A model generated the notes under the pieces. It was not told the origin of the DNA. It saw only the letters and a program-made list of their open reading frames with translations, and did not search any database. From assembly GCA_017466455.1 (NCBI GenBank), contig JAFTUD010000031.1, positions 1 through 27,368 on the forward strand: a DNA stretch of 27,368 nt, read 5' to 3'. Positions 16,166 through 22,817 of the stretch are shown here, piece after piece. The position numbers were made by a program, and so were the translations under genes. The stretch comes from Clostridia bacterium. Lineage in GTDB: Bacteria; Bacillota_A; Clostridia; Oscillospirales; CAG-272. Numbering within the stretch: position 1 is the stretch's first letter; every line of letters starts with the position of its first letter.

Positions 16166-17353
16166 TCACCTTTTCGCATGCTTCAGATTGTAAATCGGCT
16201 TGATTATTTTAGTGATCTGCACGGTGGGGGAAATCAGACGCATAATTTCATCCATTGGCTTATACGCCATTGGGCTTTCATCTATTGTAGATAGATTTAC
16301 GCTCGTTGTATAGATGCCCTGCATTGTGTCCTTATACTCCTGCTCGGTAAACAGCTCCTTTGCCTCGGTACGGCTAAACAGTCTGCCTGCGCCGTGCGGG
16401 GCGGAGCAGTTCCAGTCCTCATTGCCCTTGCCGAGCGCGATAATACACCCGTCACGCATATTCATCGGAATAAGCACAAGCTGACCCCTGTGTGCGGGAA
16501 TTGCGCCCTTACGGATTATTCCGTCGTCATCAATGAAGTTGTGCATTGTTTCAAATGCCTGCGGTGTCTTGAACACGCCAAGGTGCTTCAAAATGTCATC
16601 GGCAATTTTCTTGCGGTTTCTTGATGCAAACTCCTGACATATTCTCATATCGTGCAAATAGCCCTCGCACTCCGCGCCCTCAAAATAGCAAAAATCGGCA
16701 GGCGCCTTTGTCCTTTCGGCATATTTTTTAGTTATCGCCTCATACTCGCCATGAAGCTCCTCGACCCTGCCCTGCGCCATCAGTCGGTCGTGCGCCTCCT
16801 GTCTTGCCTTATCGGCTGAGCTTTTGCACGCCAAAACCGCCTTTTTTTGATAAATTTTAGCCACCTGAAGCCCCAAATTGCGCGACCCTGTGTGAATAAT
16901 CAGGTATTTATTGCCCTCATCGTCCTTATCAAGCTCTATAAAATGATTTCCGCCACCGAGTGTGCCGAGGGAGCGATAAACACGGTCAAGGTCATCAAGC
17001 TCCTTGAAGCATTTCAGTCTTTTTACAAGGTCAATTTCGCCATACTCGGCGCGAAGATTTCCGCCTGTGGGAATTGTCTTGATTATGAACTCATCAAGCG
17101 CCTTAAGGTCGGGCTCAATTTTCCCAAGCGGGACTGTGAGCATTCCGCAGCCGATGTCAACGCCTATTATGTTCGGAATGACCTTATCGCCCATTGTTGC
17201 GGTAAAGCCCACAACACAGCCCGTGCCGATGTGGGTATCGGGCATAATTCGGATTTTTTCATTTATGAACGGGGGCTGTGCCATGATAGTATATATTTGA
17301 TTAAGCGTCACTCCGTCCACTCTTTCGGCAAAAATTTTAAGATTTTGCGCCAT
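16166..17353 (-). CDS. rtcB: RtcB-family RNA-splicing ligase
   Basis: RtcB joins RNA 2',3'-cyclic phosphate or 3'-phosphate ends to 5'-OH ends, using GTP and Mn2+ through a GMP-histidine intermediate. The 395 residues match the family length. Visible signatures are MPDTHIGTGCVVGF, the metal-binding VDIGCGM (D66, C69), GGGNHFIEL, HTGSRNLG, and the C-terminal guanylylation region PHGAGRLFSR with the preceding NMRDGCIIALGKGNEDW. It is a short RtcB with no intein and no Archease gene next to it. The ATG at 17353 has a strong SD AAGGAGAGG. A consensus-like promoter lies directly upstream, so it is probably transcribed alone. Its position about 2 kb from a kinase-HD/Rnl1 cluster on the other strand suggests a shared RNA-repair theme, though no shared transcript. 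Confidence 0.93.
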   Translation of the reverse strand: MAQNLKIFAERVDGVTLNQIYTIMAQPPFINEKIRIMPDTHIGTGCVVGFTATMGDKVIPNIIGVDIGCGMLTVPLGKIEPDLKALDEFIIKTIPTGGNLRAEYGEIDLVKRLKCFKELDDLDRVYRSLGTLGGGNHFIELDKDDEGNKYLIIHTGSRNLGLQVAKIYQKKAVLACKSSADKARQEAHDRLMAQGRVEELHGEYEAITKKYAERTKAPADFCYFEGAECEGYLHDMRICQEFASRNRKKIADDILKHLGVFKTPQAFETMHNFIDDDGIIRKGAIPAHRGQLVLIPMNMRDGCIIALGKGNEDWNCSAPHGAGRLFSRTEAKELFTEQEYKDTMQGIYTTSVNLSTIDESPMAYKPMDEIMRLISPTVQITKIIKPIYNLKHAKR

Positions 17354-17401
17354 AATGTGTCCTCTCCTTTCTGTTATATTTTATTGCCTGCCCGAGGAAA
17401 T

Positions 17402-17430
17402 AGAATATCACGGCAAGCGATTATATGCAA
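17402..17430 (-). promoter_or_regulatory. Promoter of rtcB
   Basis: On the minus strand TTGCAT (17425-17430) and TATTCT (17402-17407) are spaced by 17 bases, with a TGn extension before the -10. It begins right after the T-run of the purC terminator. Confidence 0.65.
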
Positions 17431-17431
17431 T

Positions 17432-17463
17432 AAAAAAAGCAAGCGCCTATGTAAAGCGCTTGC
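17432..17463 (-). terminator. Intrinsic terminator of purC
   Basis: GCAAGCGC (17439-17446) and GCGCTTGC (17456-17463) form a perfect 8-bp GC-rich stem with a 9-base loop. On the minus strand a T7 run follows (17432-17438). It sits 9 bases past the purC stop. Confidence 0.93.
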
Positions 17464-17472
17464 TGTGTGACC

Positions 17473-18171
17473 TTATCTGTCAAGAATGAGCTTTGTGAGC
17501 TCAACAGGATCAACGATTGTGTTGCCCTTATAAACTCGCATATTTCCAGATGCAATCTCATCAATGAGGATAACCTCACCGTTGTTATAGCCGAACTCAA
17601 ACTTGATATCCCAAAGGTCAAGTCCGATTGTCTTAAGGTCGTCAGCTACTATCTTTGTGATAGCAAGTGTCTGCTTCTTCATGCTCTCAAACATCTCGGG
17701 AGTCATAACCTTAAGTGCGCTAAGTCCCTCGCCTGTTACAAGCGGGTCGCCCTTTGCATCATTCTTGAAGGTACATTCAACATATCCGCCCTCAAGTGGT
17801 GTTCCGTCCTTAATATATTCGCCGTATCTGCGGATAAAGCTACCCGTTGCAACAAGACGGCAAATAACCTCAAGTCCGTTTCCGCCCTGTGCCTTACCAA
17901 AGCACTCAGCAGGAAGAACCTCCATTGTAGCGTTGTCAACATCTGCGTTTACATAGTGTGTTTTGATGCCTGCCTTCTTGAGTAGGTCAAAGTAATAAAC
18001 GGATGTTCTAAGGTTAGCCTTACCGATTCCCTCAATGGTCAAGCCAACCGAGTTTTCACCCGGATCAAATACTCCGTCCTTGCCTGTGCAATCGTCCTTG
18101 AACTTCAAAAGAACATTGCCGTTCTCAAGCTGATAGACATCCTTTGTTTTTCCTTCATAAACCTTTTTCAT
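17473..18171 (-). CDS. purC: Phosphoribosylaminoimidazole-succinocarboxamide synthase (SAICAR synthetase)
   Basis: PurC condenses CAIR with aspartate using ATP in purine biosynthesis, in the cytosol. At 232 residues it has the usual bacterial length. Family signatures are the start [67 protein letters not shown] (the IxDExxSGN-type region SGNMRVYKG), and conserved basic residues around the nucleotide site. A start at 18171 is chosen because SD AAGGGG lies 8 bases upstream; a longer frame from 18198 adds nine unlikely residues. It stands alone, away from other pur genes, with its own promoter and terminator. The leader is only about 30 bases, too short for a purine riboswitch. Confidence 0.95.
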   Translation of the reverse strand: MKKVYEGKTKDVYQLENGNVLLKFKDDCTGKDGVFDPGENSVGLTIEGIGKANLRTSVYYFDLLKKAGIKTHYVNADVDNATMEVLPAECFGKAQGGNGLEVICRLVATGSFIRRYGEYIKDGTPLEGGYVECTFKNDAKGDPLVTGEGLSALKVMTPEMFESMKKQTLAITKIVADDLKTIGLDLWDIKFEFGYNNGEVILIDEIASGNMRVYKGNTIVDPVELTKLILDR

Positions 18172-18209
18172 AGAAAATACCCCTTTTTTCATTTGCATTT
18201 AATAAAATA

Positions 18210-18238
18210 ATAATAGCACATATATCTTGAAATTTCAA
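18210..18238 (-). promoter_or_regulatory. Sigma-A-like promoter of purC
   Basis: On the minus strand TTGAAA (18233-18238) and TATTAT (18210-18215) are spaced by 17 bases, about 39 bases before the start codon. The -35 overlaps a GAAATTTC palindrome that could bind a regulator. Confidence 0.75.
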
Positions 18239-18313
18239 TATTTTTATGCAAGAAAATTTCAAAAAATTTTGTAAAAAATTCCGCCGTTTTTTGTGCAATT
18301 TAACTGTTGTGCT

Positions 18314-19291
18314 TCAGTCCTCGTATTCAACCCTTATTTTATGCTCGTAAGCAAATTCATCGGCACAGGTGCGCCTTTTCGTACGGATAGTGAGATTATG
18401 ACAGCCCTCAAAGGCGTTATCGTGAATTACTCGCACTCCCTCGTGGATTTCTACCGATTTGAGCGAGGTGCAACCGCTAAATGTTCGGGGCTGTATTTGT
18501 CGCACACTCTTTGGAATGACGATTTTTTCAAGTTTGTCGCAACCGTAAAAGGCTCTATCGCTTATCACTTTAAGCCCTTCGTTTAAAACGACTTCCCTTA
18601 CATTTTTTCCCGCAAAAGCATACGGTCCTATTGCTATGCAATCCTTAGGGAGCGAAACGGTCTTTTTGCTACCTATATATTTTAGCACGACATTGTTACC
18701 GCCGACAAATCCGTCATTATCGACGCTAACGGTCTTTTTCTTTTCACCGTTTGCTATATATGAGCCTGTGAAAATTCGGCAATTTTCAATATCGTCAAAG
18801 GCGAGTGCGCCCTCAATTCCAAACACAGGGTAGAGTTTTCCTTTAAAATGTGCGCTATAATCATCATCTTCGGGAATGTATTGATACGACTGCGAAAACT
18901 CGTTATTTCCAAGTCCTACAAGGTCGGTGCTTATCTCAATCATCTCAATATCGTCCATATCGGTAATTTTCTCTCTTATCGCACTGATGAAGTGCTGTGG
19001 ACCAAGCTCATCACAGTCATCTTCCAACAAATCTTTAAGTGCCTTTCTCGAATCGTCAAAAACACTGTTTTCAAGAAGTTCAATCATTTCTGTAACACTT
19101 TTACTCATTCCGAGTTGGCGTGGACTTGCGGTTAGATACGGATTTGAGCAAAAATATTCGCTCGGTCCGTCAACCATAGACCCACCTTCGGCTTCAAACG
19201 AGATTTCTTCTCCGTTTTTAAGAGTTATTGATATTACGGCAACGAAGCTCGAGCTTGACGAATTTGTTACAAAATCGGTTCTTATCTTCAT
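18314..19291 (-). CDS. LRR_5 protein with conserved NSSSSSF N-terminal signature
   Basis: The 325-residue protein starts MKIRTDFVTNSSSSSFV, a short N-terminal signature I recall at the start of many otherwise unrelated uncharacterised bacterial and phage proteins; its role is not known to me. An acidic domain follows (about 20-165), including a helical segment SVTEMIELLENSVFDDSRKALKDLLEDD. The C-terminal 140 residues hold three or four BspA/LRR_5 units (AIGPYAFAGK, VISDRAFYGCDKLEKIVIPKSV, RTFSGCTSLKSVEIHEGV, NAFEGCHNL). No signal peptide is apparent, so it is probably cytosolic. The ATG at 19291 has SD AAGGAGA. Its promoter is divergent from, and overlaps the upstream control region of, the RNA-repair cluster, which hints at co-regulation. 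Function unknown. Confidence 0.8.
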   Translation of the reverse strand: MKIRTDFVTNSSSSSFVAVISITLKNGEEISFEAEGGSMVDGPSEYFCSNPYLTASPRQLGMSKSVTEMIELLENSVFDDSRKALKDLLEDDCDELGPQHFISAIREKITDMDDIEMIEISTDLVGLGNNEFSQSYQYIPEDDDYSAHFKGKLYPVFGIEGALAFDDIENCRIFTGSYIANGEKKKTVSVDNDGFVGGNNVVLKYIGSKKTVSLPKDCIAIGPYAFAGKNVREVVLNEGLKVISDRAFYGCDKLEKIVIPKSVRQIQPRTFSGCTSLKSVEIHEGVRVIHDNAFEGCHNLTIRTKRRTCADEFAYEHKIRVEYED

Positions 19292-19337
19292 AAATTCTCC
19301 TTTATGTTCGACGGATATGCGTCACTCTCTTATTATT

Positions 19338-19366
19338 ATTTTATCATATCGTGCGCACTTTGTAAA
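19338..19366 (-). promoter_or_regulatory. Divergent promoter of the NSSSSSF-LRR gene
   Basis: On the minus strand TTTACA (19361-19366) and TAAAAT (19338-19343) are spaced by 17 bases, 46 bases before the start. Its -35 lies only 15 bases from the -35 of the opposite promoter. Confidence 0.7.
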
Positions 19367-19380
19367 TAGATAGTTTTCTC

Positions 19381-19409
19381 TTGATATTTTTTCGCCTTTA
19401 TGATACAAT
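19381..19409 (+). promoter_or_regulatory. Promoter of the kinase-HD / RNA ligase / SGNH cluster
   Basis: TTGATA (19381-19386) and TACAAT (19404-19409) with a 17-base spacer. The SD AAAGGAGGGG follows at about 19425-19434. The back-to-back layout with the minus-strand promoter leaves 14 bases between the two -35 boxes, so one regulator could control both. Confidence 0.78.
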
Positions 19410-19439
19410 TTTATTAGACTGTTCAAAGGAGGGGATATT

Positions 19440-20375
19440 TTGGCTGAACTTGTTTTACTTATGGGCATTCCCGCAAGCGGTAAAAGCACGCTTTCAAGGG
19501 AATATAGGGAAAAGGGATATACCATTTTGTCATCAGATGAAATAAGGCAAAAACTGCTCGACGGTAAAGCGTATCCGCAAAACAAAGAAGTGCTTGACCC
19601 CCTTAATAATGCGGTCTTTTCGCTCATTAAAGAACAGGCGCGAGAAACTCTTTTGTCGGGCGGTAATGTGCTTTTTGACGCTACTAACTTAAATAGGAAA
19701 AGACGGCGCGGTTTCCTTTCGTTTTTTTCTAACATTCCATGCCACAAAAAGTGTATTTTGGTCCTTGCGCCAAGAGAGGTTTGCCTTGAAAGAAATTTGA
19801 GGCGAGGCGGTGTGTGTCGTGTGCCTGATGATGTAATGGAAGACACTTTCAAGCGTTTTGAATGTCCTATTTATGCCGAGGGCTGGGACGAGATCGTTCC
19901 GTTTTGCTCCCGTGAGGAGTATAAATTTCCGTTTGAGATGACAAAAGGATTTTCACAAGACAATCCGCATCACACTCTTGACCTTTTCGGGCATATGGAG
20001 ATGGCACGCGATTTTGCCGTTCAAAACGGGTATAGTGACAGGATTTGCCGTCTTGCGCTGTATCACGACATAGGCAAGCTATATTCAAAGACATTCTTTA
20101 ATTACCGCGGTGAGCCGTGCGAGAATGCTCACTTTTACGATCACGAAAATTACAGCGCGTTTTTATATATTACCGAGATGTGTTGCGGTAAGACTTTGAG
20201 CAAAGAAGAATTTGATGAAATTCTTTATGATACTGCGCTAATCGGAGCGCACATGCGTCCCTTGAAGGCTTGGCGATGCAGTGAAAATGCACGGGCGCGT
20301 GACCTTGCGCTTTATGGAGAAAAATTCATTAACGATTTGGAATTATTAAATAAAGCAGACGCTTCTGCTCATTAA
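19440..20375 (+). CDS. Polynucleotide kinase-HD phosphohydrolase fusion (RNA end-healing)
   Basis: The predicted role is to prepare broken RNA ends: phosphorylate 5'-OH ends and remove 3' or 2',3'-cyclic phosphates. Residues 1-165 are an AAA_33/Pnkp-type P-loop kinase: G9-IPAS-GKS16, SSDEIRQ (about 31-37), FDATNLNRKRR (about 79-89) and a lid-like LERNLRRGG. Residues about 180-311 are an HD domain: PHHTLDLFGHM, the HD pair in LYHDIGK, HFYDHENYSA, GAHMRP and the final KADASAH. The start is TTG at 19440, supported by a very strong SD (AAAGGAGGGG) at good spacing. Known HD-Pnk repair enzymes such as that of Runella have the HD domain first; here the order is reversed. The RNA ligase gene follows after 15 bases. 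Domain identities are solid; the reaction is inferred from context. Confidence 0.82.
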   Translation: MAELVLLMGIPASGKSTLSREYREKGYTILSSDEIRQKLLDGKAYPQNKEVLDPLNNAVFSLIKEQARETLLSGGNVLFDATNLNRKRRRGFLSFFSNIPCHKKCILVLAPREVCLERNLRRGGVCRVPDDVMEDTFKRFECPIYAEGWDEIVPFCSREEYKFPFEMTKGFSQDNPHHTLDLFGHMEMARDFAVQNGYSDRICRLALYHDIGKLYSKTFFNYRGEPCENAHFYDHENYSAFLYITEMCCGKTLSKEEFDEILYDTALIGAHMRPLKAWRCSENARARDLALYGEKFINDLELLNKADASAH

Positions 20376-20390
20376 GGAACATATTTTCAT

Positions 20391-21542
20391 ATGAACAGAT
20401 ATTCAATTATATGCAATTTTATTGCGCAAAATCCCTCAAATTGGGAAGAAATTATGACAAATGACCTTTTCATAAAGGTTAAAAAGGAAGAAAACTTAGC
20501 TATTTTCAATTACGGCATCGGCTGTGACTTTTCAAATCCCGTCGTTCAAGAGGCGCGCGGTATAATAATTGACCTTGACACGCTTGAGGTTGCTTGTTGG
20601 CCGTTTCGCAAGTTTGGCAACCATACAGAGAGCTATGCCGACACGATTGATTGGTCAAGTGCGAGGGTGCTTGAAAAGATTGACGGCTCTATTATCAAGC
20701 TTTGGTTTGACAAAAGGGCAAGCAAATGGCAATTTTCCACTAACAGCACTATAAGAGCCGAGCAGGCTCCGCTTAGCGCGTTTAGCGGTATGTGCTTTTA
20801 CGATGTTATCAGTCGCACTCAAAATTTTGGCAGTATTCCGTTTGACACGCTTGACAAGGACACGACATATATTTTTGAGCTTGTCAGTCCCGAGACCGAA
20901 ATTGTTATCAAATATCCTATGCCGATGCTTTATCATATCGGTACAAGAAGCAACATCACAGGGGCAGAGTCCGAGGTTGATATCGGCATGCCGAAGCCGA
21001 GGTCCTTTGCGCTAAGCTCGCTCAATGACTGCATTAAGGCATCTATTGAGCTGAATCAGGGTGATGTCGTTGACAGTGAGGGGTTTGTCGTTGTTGACAA
21101 GGATTATCACAGGGTTAAGGTCAAGTCGCCCGAGTATTTTGCGCTACACAGGCTCAAGACTATGGATACGGTCAGCAAAAGAGATGCTATTGAAATGATT
21201 CTTGCGAAAAGCGATGATATTGACAAGATTTGCTCCGCTAATGAAGCGCTAATTCCTCTTTTTAAATTCTATGAATTTAAGCTTGCCGAGCTGAAGCTTC
21301 AGGCGGACAAGATCGGTGTGCTTGCACGCAGTCTTTTAAGGGAATATGACGGGGACAGGGGCGCGGTGGCTCGTGTGATTACGAAGCATCCGCTATCTAC
21401 CTTTGGATTTTTGGCGCTTGATAAAAACGCCTCTGGCGGTGAGCTTTTACTCGCCTCAGATGTAAATAGAATTGCTCGCCTTATCCCCGACTATGTTGAG
21501 GACGATATTTATTCCATTTTTTTAGATAAGGATAAGAGGTAG
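20391..21542 (+). CDS. T4 Rnl1-like ATP-dependent RNA ligase
   Basis: This 383-residue protein carries the covalent nucleotidyltransferase motifs of RNA ligases, which seal 3'-OH to 5'-phosphate ends through an enzyme-AMP intermediate. Motif I is EKIDGS with the nucleophile Lys96. Motif III/IIIa-like residues are in YIFELVSPETEIVI (about 160-173), motif IV is SEGFVVV (about 229-235), and motif V is VKVKSPEYF (242-250). Upstream ARGIIIDLDT and FRKFGNH are typical of the Rnl1 (RnlA) family. The length matches T4 Rnl1 (374 residues). The C-terminal 120 residues are helical and probably confer RNA specificity. The start at 20391 follows a modest SD AAGGAA that overlaps the kinase-HD stop. It forms an operon with the upstream end-healing gene and the downstream SGNH gene. 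Confidence 0.87.
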   Translation: MNRYSIICNFIAQNPSNWEEIMTNDLFIKVKKEENLAIFNYGIGCDFSNPVVQEARGIIIDLDTLEVACWPFRKFGNHTESYADTIDWSSARVLEKIDGSIIKLWFDKRASKWQFSTNSTIRAEQAPLSAFSGMCFYDVISRTQNFGSIPFDTLDKDTTYIFELVSPETEIVIKYPMPMLYHIGTRSNITGAESEVDIGMPKPRSFALSSLNDCIKASIELNQGDVVDSEGFVVVDKDYHRVKVKSPEYFALHRLKTMDTVSKRDAIEMILAKSDDIDKICSANEALIPLFKFYEFKLAELKLQADKIGVLARSLLREYDGDRGAVARVITKHPLSTFGFLALDKNASGGELLLASDVNRIARLIPDYVEDDIYSIFLDKDKR

Positions 21543-21545
21543 ATT

Positions 21546-22193
21546 ATGTTTAAGGGGAAATATCTTTCTATTTTAGGTGACAGTGTTTCGACTTACAGGG
21601 GGATTTCAGACGCTCAGCTTACGAATTACACTATTCGCAAAAATAAATATCATTACGAAATGCCTTTTCTTTCGTGCAACACCTATTGGGGTATACTTCT
21701 AAGAGAGCTTGAAATGGAGCTATGCGTAAACAACTCGCACTCGGGGGGCTTGCTTTGTGGCAAGGACGACCCGACCTCGGGGCTTAACCGTGCGGGGGAG
21801 CTTTCAAATAATGCTGGCGTTGACCCCGATTATATTATTGTTTTCTTGGGCATTAACGACTACGGGTATTATATTGGTGTTGATGAGTTTTTTGCGGACT
21901 ACGAAAAAACGCTTGCTATCATCAAGGAAAAGTATCCCCGTGCGAGGGTTTGCTGTGTTAATCTTCCAAGAAGGAGCATGCGCTCGCCTGACCCTGCGGT
22001 TGAATATAATAACGCTATTGCAAGGGCGGTTAAGGGAGCCGGCGAGGGCTACTTCGTTGCGGATTTTTACGGTAGTGAAATGAGTGGCGATAACTTTTTC
22101 GCTAATACTCACGATGACCTTCACCCGAATGAAAACGGCATGCGCCTTATCGCCGACTTTATAATCAAATCATTTAAGGAAAATGTAAAATAA
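21546..22193 (+). CDS. SGNH/GDSL-type hydrolase
   Basis: A 215-residue esterase-like protein of the SGNH superfamily. Block I is ILGDSVST (Ser13), block III is LGINDYG and block V is DDLHPNENG, which provides the Asp/His of the triad. Block II is less clear (the Gly may lie in NNSHSGG). There is no signal peptide, so it should be cytosolic. Its start lies 3 bases after the RNA ligase stop, so it is co-transcribed and probably translationally coupled. Such enzymes usually hydrolyse acyl or acetyl esters. Why it is joined to RNA repair is not clear; it may act on a modified nucleoside or simply be a housekeeping esterase swept into the operon. A terminator follows at once. Confidence 0.83.
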   Translation: MFKGKYLSILGDSVSTYRGISDAQLTNYTIRKNKYHYEMPFLSCNTYWGILLRELEMELCVNNSHSGGLLCGKDDPTSGLNRAGELSNNAGVDPDYIIVFLGINDYGYYIGVDEFFADYEKTLAIIKEKYPRARVCCVNLPRRSMRSPDPAVEYNNAIARAVKGAGEGYFVADFYGSEMSGDNFFANTHDDLHPNENGMRLIADFIIKSFKENVK

Positions 22194-22198
22194 AAAAA

Positions 22199-22222
22199 TA
22201 TCGCCCGAGGGCGATATTTTTT
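22199..22222. terminator. Bidirectional terminator between convergent genes
   Basis: TATCGCC and GGCGATA enclose a 4-base loop, with A7 before and T6 after. It ends the plus-strand RNA-repair cluster (stop at 22193) and the minus-strand small gene (stop at 22224). Confidence 0.92.
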
Positions 22223-22223
22223 G

Positions 22224-22532
22224 TTAGTTAAAGGGGATAAACTGTCCGCTTGTTTTGTAGCCTGTGCCGTCTATAAGGTTATTCTTTATTTCGGTGGCAA
22301 GGGCGCGGATATCGTTTTCGTATTTCAGGACAAGCACCACATTTTCCGAGGTGGGGTCTTGCTTTAGCCTTATTGTCTCCATAAAGGAGCATGCGCTAAT
22401 TAGCGTTTCCTTGATTTTATCGGGCTCGGCTGTGCCGTCGATGAACATTCTTATATATTTATCATTTATACATCTTGCAAGGTTATGGTTCTTTACCTCG
22501 TAGAGGGATTTCTTTATTATCGCATAGCGCAT
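22224..22532 (-). CDS. Hypothetical protein, 102 residues
   Basis: I do not recognise a family. The product is a small soluble protein (MRYAIIKKSLYEVKNHNLARC...) with alternating strand and helix character: VVLVLKYENDIRALATEIKNN suggests a strand followed by an amphipathic helix, and there are three Met/Cys-rich core positions. No signal peptide or membrane helix is visible. The ATG at 22532 has no strong SD, only a G-rich stretch 10-16 bases upstream. A good terminator follows the stop and the frame is free of rare features, which favours a real gene. It lies between the RNA-repair cluster and the DUF262 pair and shows no clear link to either. Confidence 0.5.
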   Translation of the reverse strand: MRYAIIKKSLYEVKNHNLARCINDKYIRMFIDGTAEPDKIKETLISACSFMETIRLKQDPTSENVVLVLKYENDIRALATEIKNNLIDGTGYKTSGQFIPFN

Positions 22533-22601
22533 AAGTATTCCAAACGCCCTTATAAAGTCGCTTCTTTCTGATTATCAACGTTTTGTGTCGGTCGTCACTC
22601 T

Positions 22602-22637
22602 ACCGCTGAGCGCTCGCTATAGCGAGCCTCAGTTGGT
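22602..22637. repeat. Long palindromic hairpin
   Basis: GCTCGCTATAGCGAGC (22612-22627) is a perfect 16-base palindrome. It is extended by CTGAG (22606-22610) and CTCAG (22628-22632) and by an outer ACC/GGT. The minus strand of the left arm contains GCTCAGCGGTAGAG, as in a tRNA D-arm. Confidence 0.75.
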
Positions 22638-22690
22638 CAAGGCATAACAGTTAGTCTTGGTGACACACATTAAAGTCATATACGAAAGTG

Positions 22691-22731
22691 ATAAAACAAA
22701 AAGCATCTCGATTGAGATGCTTTTGTTTTAT
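22691..22731 (-). terminator. Terminator of the DUF262 operon
   Basis: GCATCTC (22703-22709) and GAGATGC (22714-22720) pair around GATT and are flanked by A-rich and T-rich arms (AAAACAAAAA and TTTTGTTTTA). It would work in both directions. The nearest gene it serves is the minus-strand DUF262 protein ending at 22818. Its flanks and loop match those of the tRNA-Asn terminator. Confidence 0.85.
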
Positions 22732-22817
22732 GTGTTAGTTGCGTAAAAAGTCAATTTTTACCCCATTTTTAAGGGTTGCATTTACAAAAAGTCAAAATCT
22801 TACATATTTAAACTGAC

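Larger units (their letters stand above)
22533..22817. other. Intergenic region with strong hairpins and tRNA-like D-arm words
   Basis: No gene is seen. It contains a long imperfect hairpin at 22602-22637 centred on a 16-base palindrome, and a terminator at 22691-22731. It also carries the 10-mer AAAAAGTCAA twice (near 22745 and 22787). The minus strand reads GCTCAGCGGTAGAG and the plus strand reads GCCTCAGTTGGTCAAGGC, both like tRNA D-arms. Confidence 0.5.

Noticed and set aside
16847..17470. 207-codon frame on the plus strand opposite rtcB
   Set aside because: Antisense shadow of a strongly conserved gene and overlaps the rtcB promoter and purC terminator.
18172..18209. Purine riboswitch before purC
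   Set aside because: The promoter places the start of transcription about 30 bases before the gene, too short for a purine aptamer.
22602..22650. Complete tRNA gene on either strand
   Set aside because: Only D-arm-like words fit; no acceptor stem, anticodon arm or T-arm can be completed nearby.
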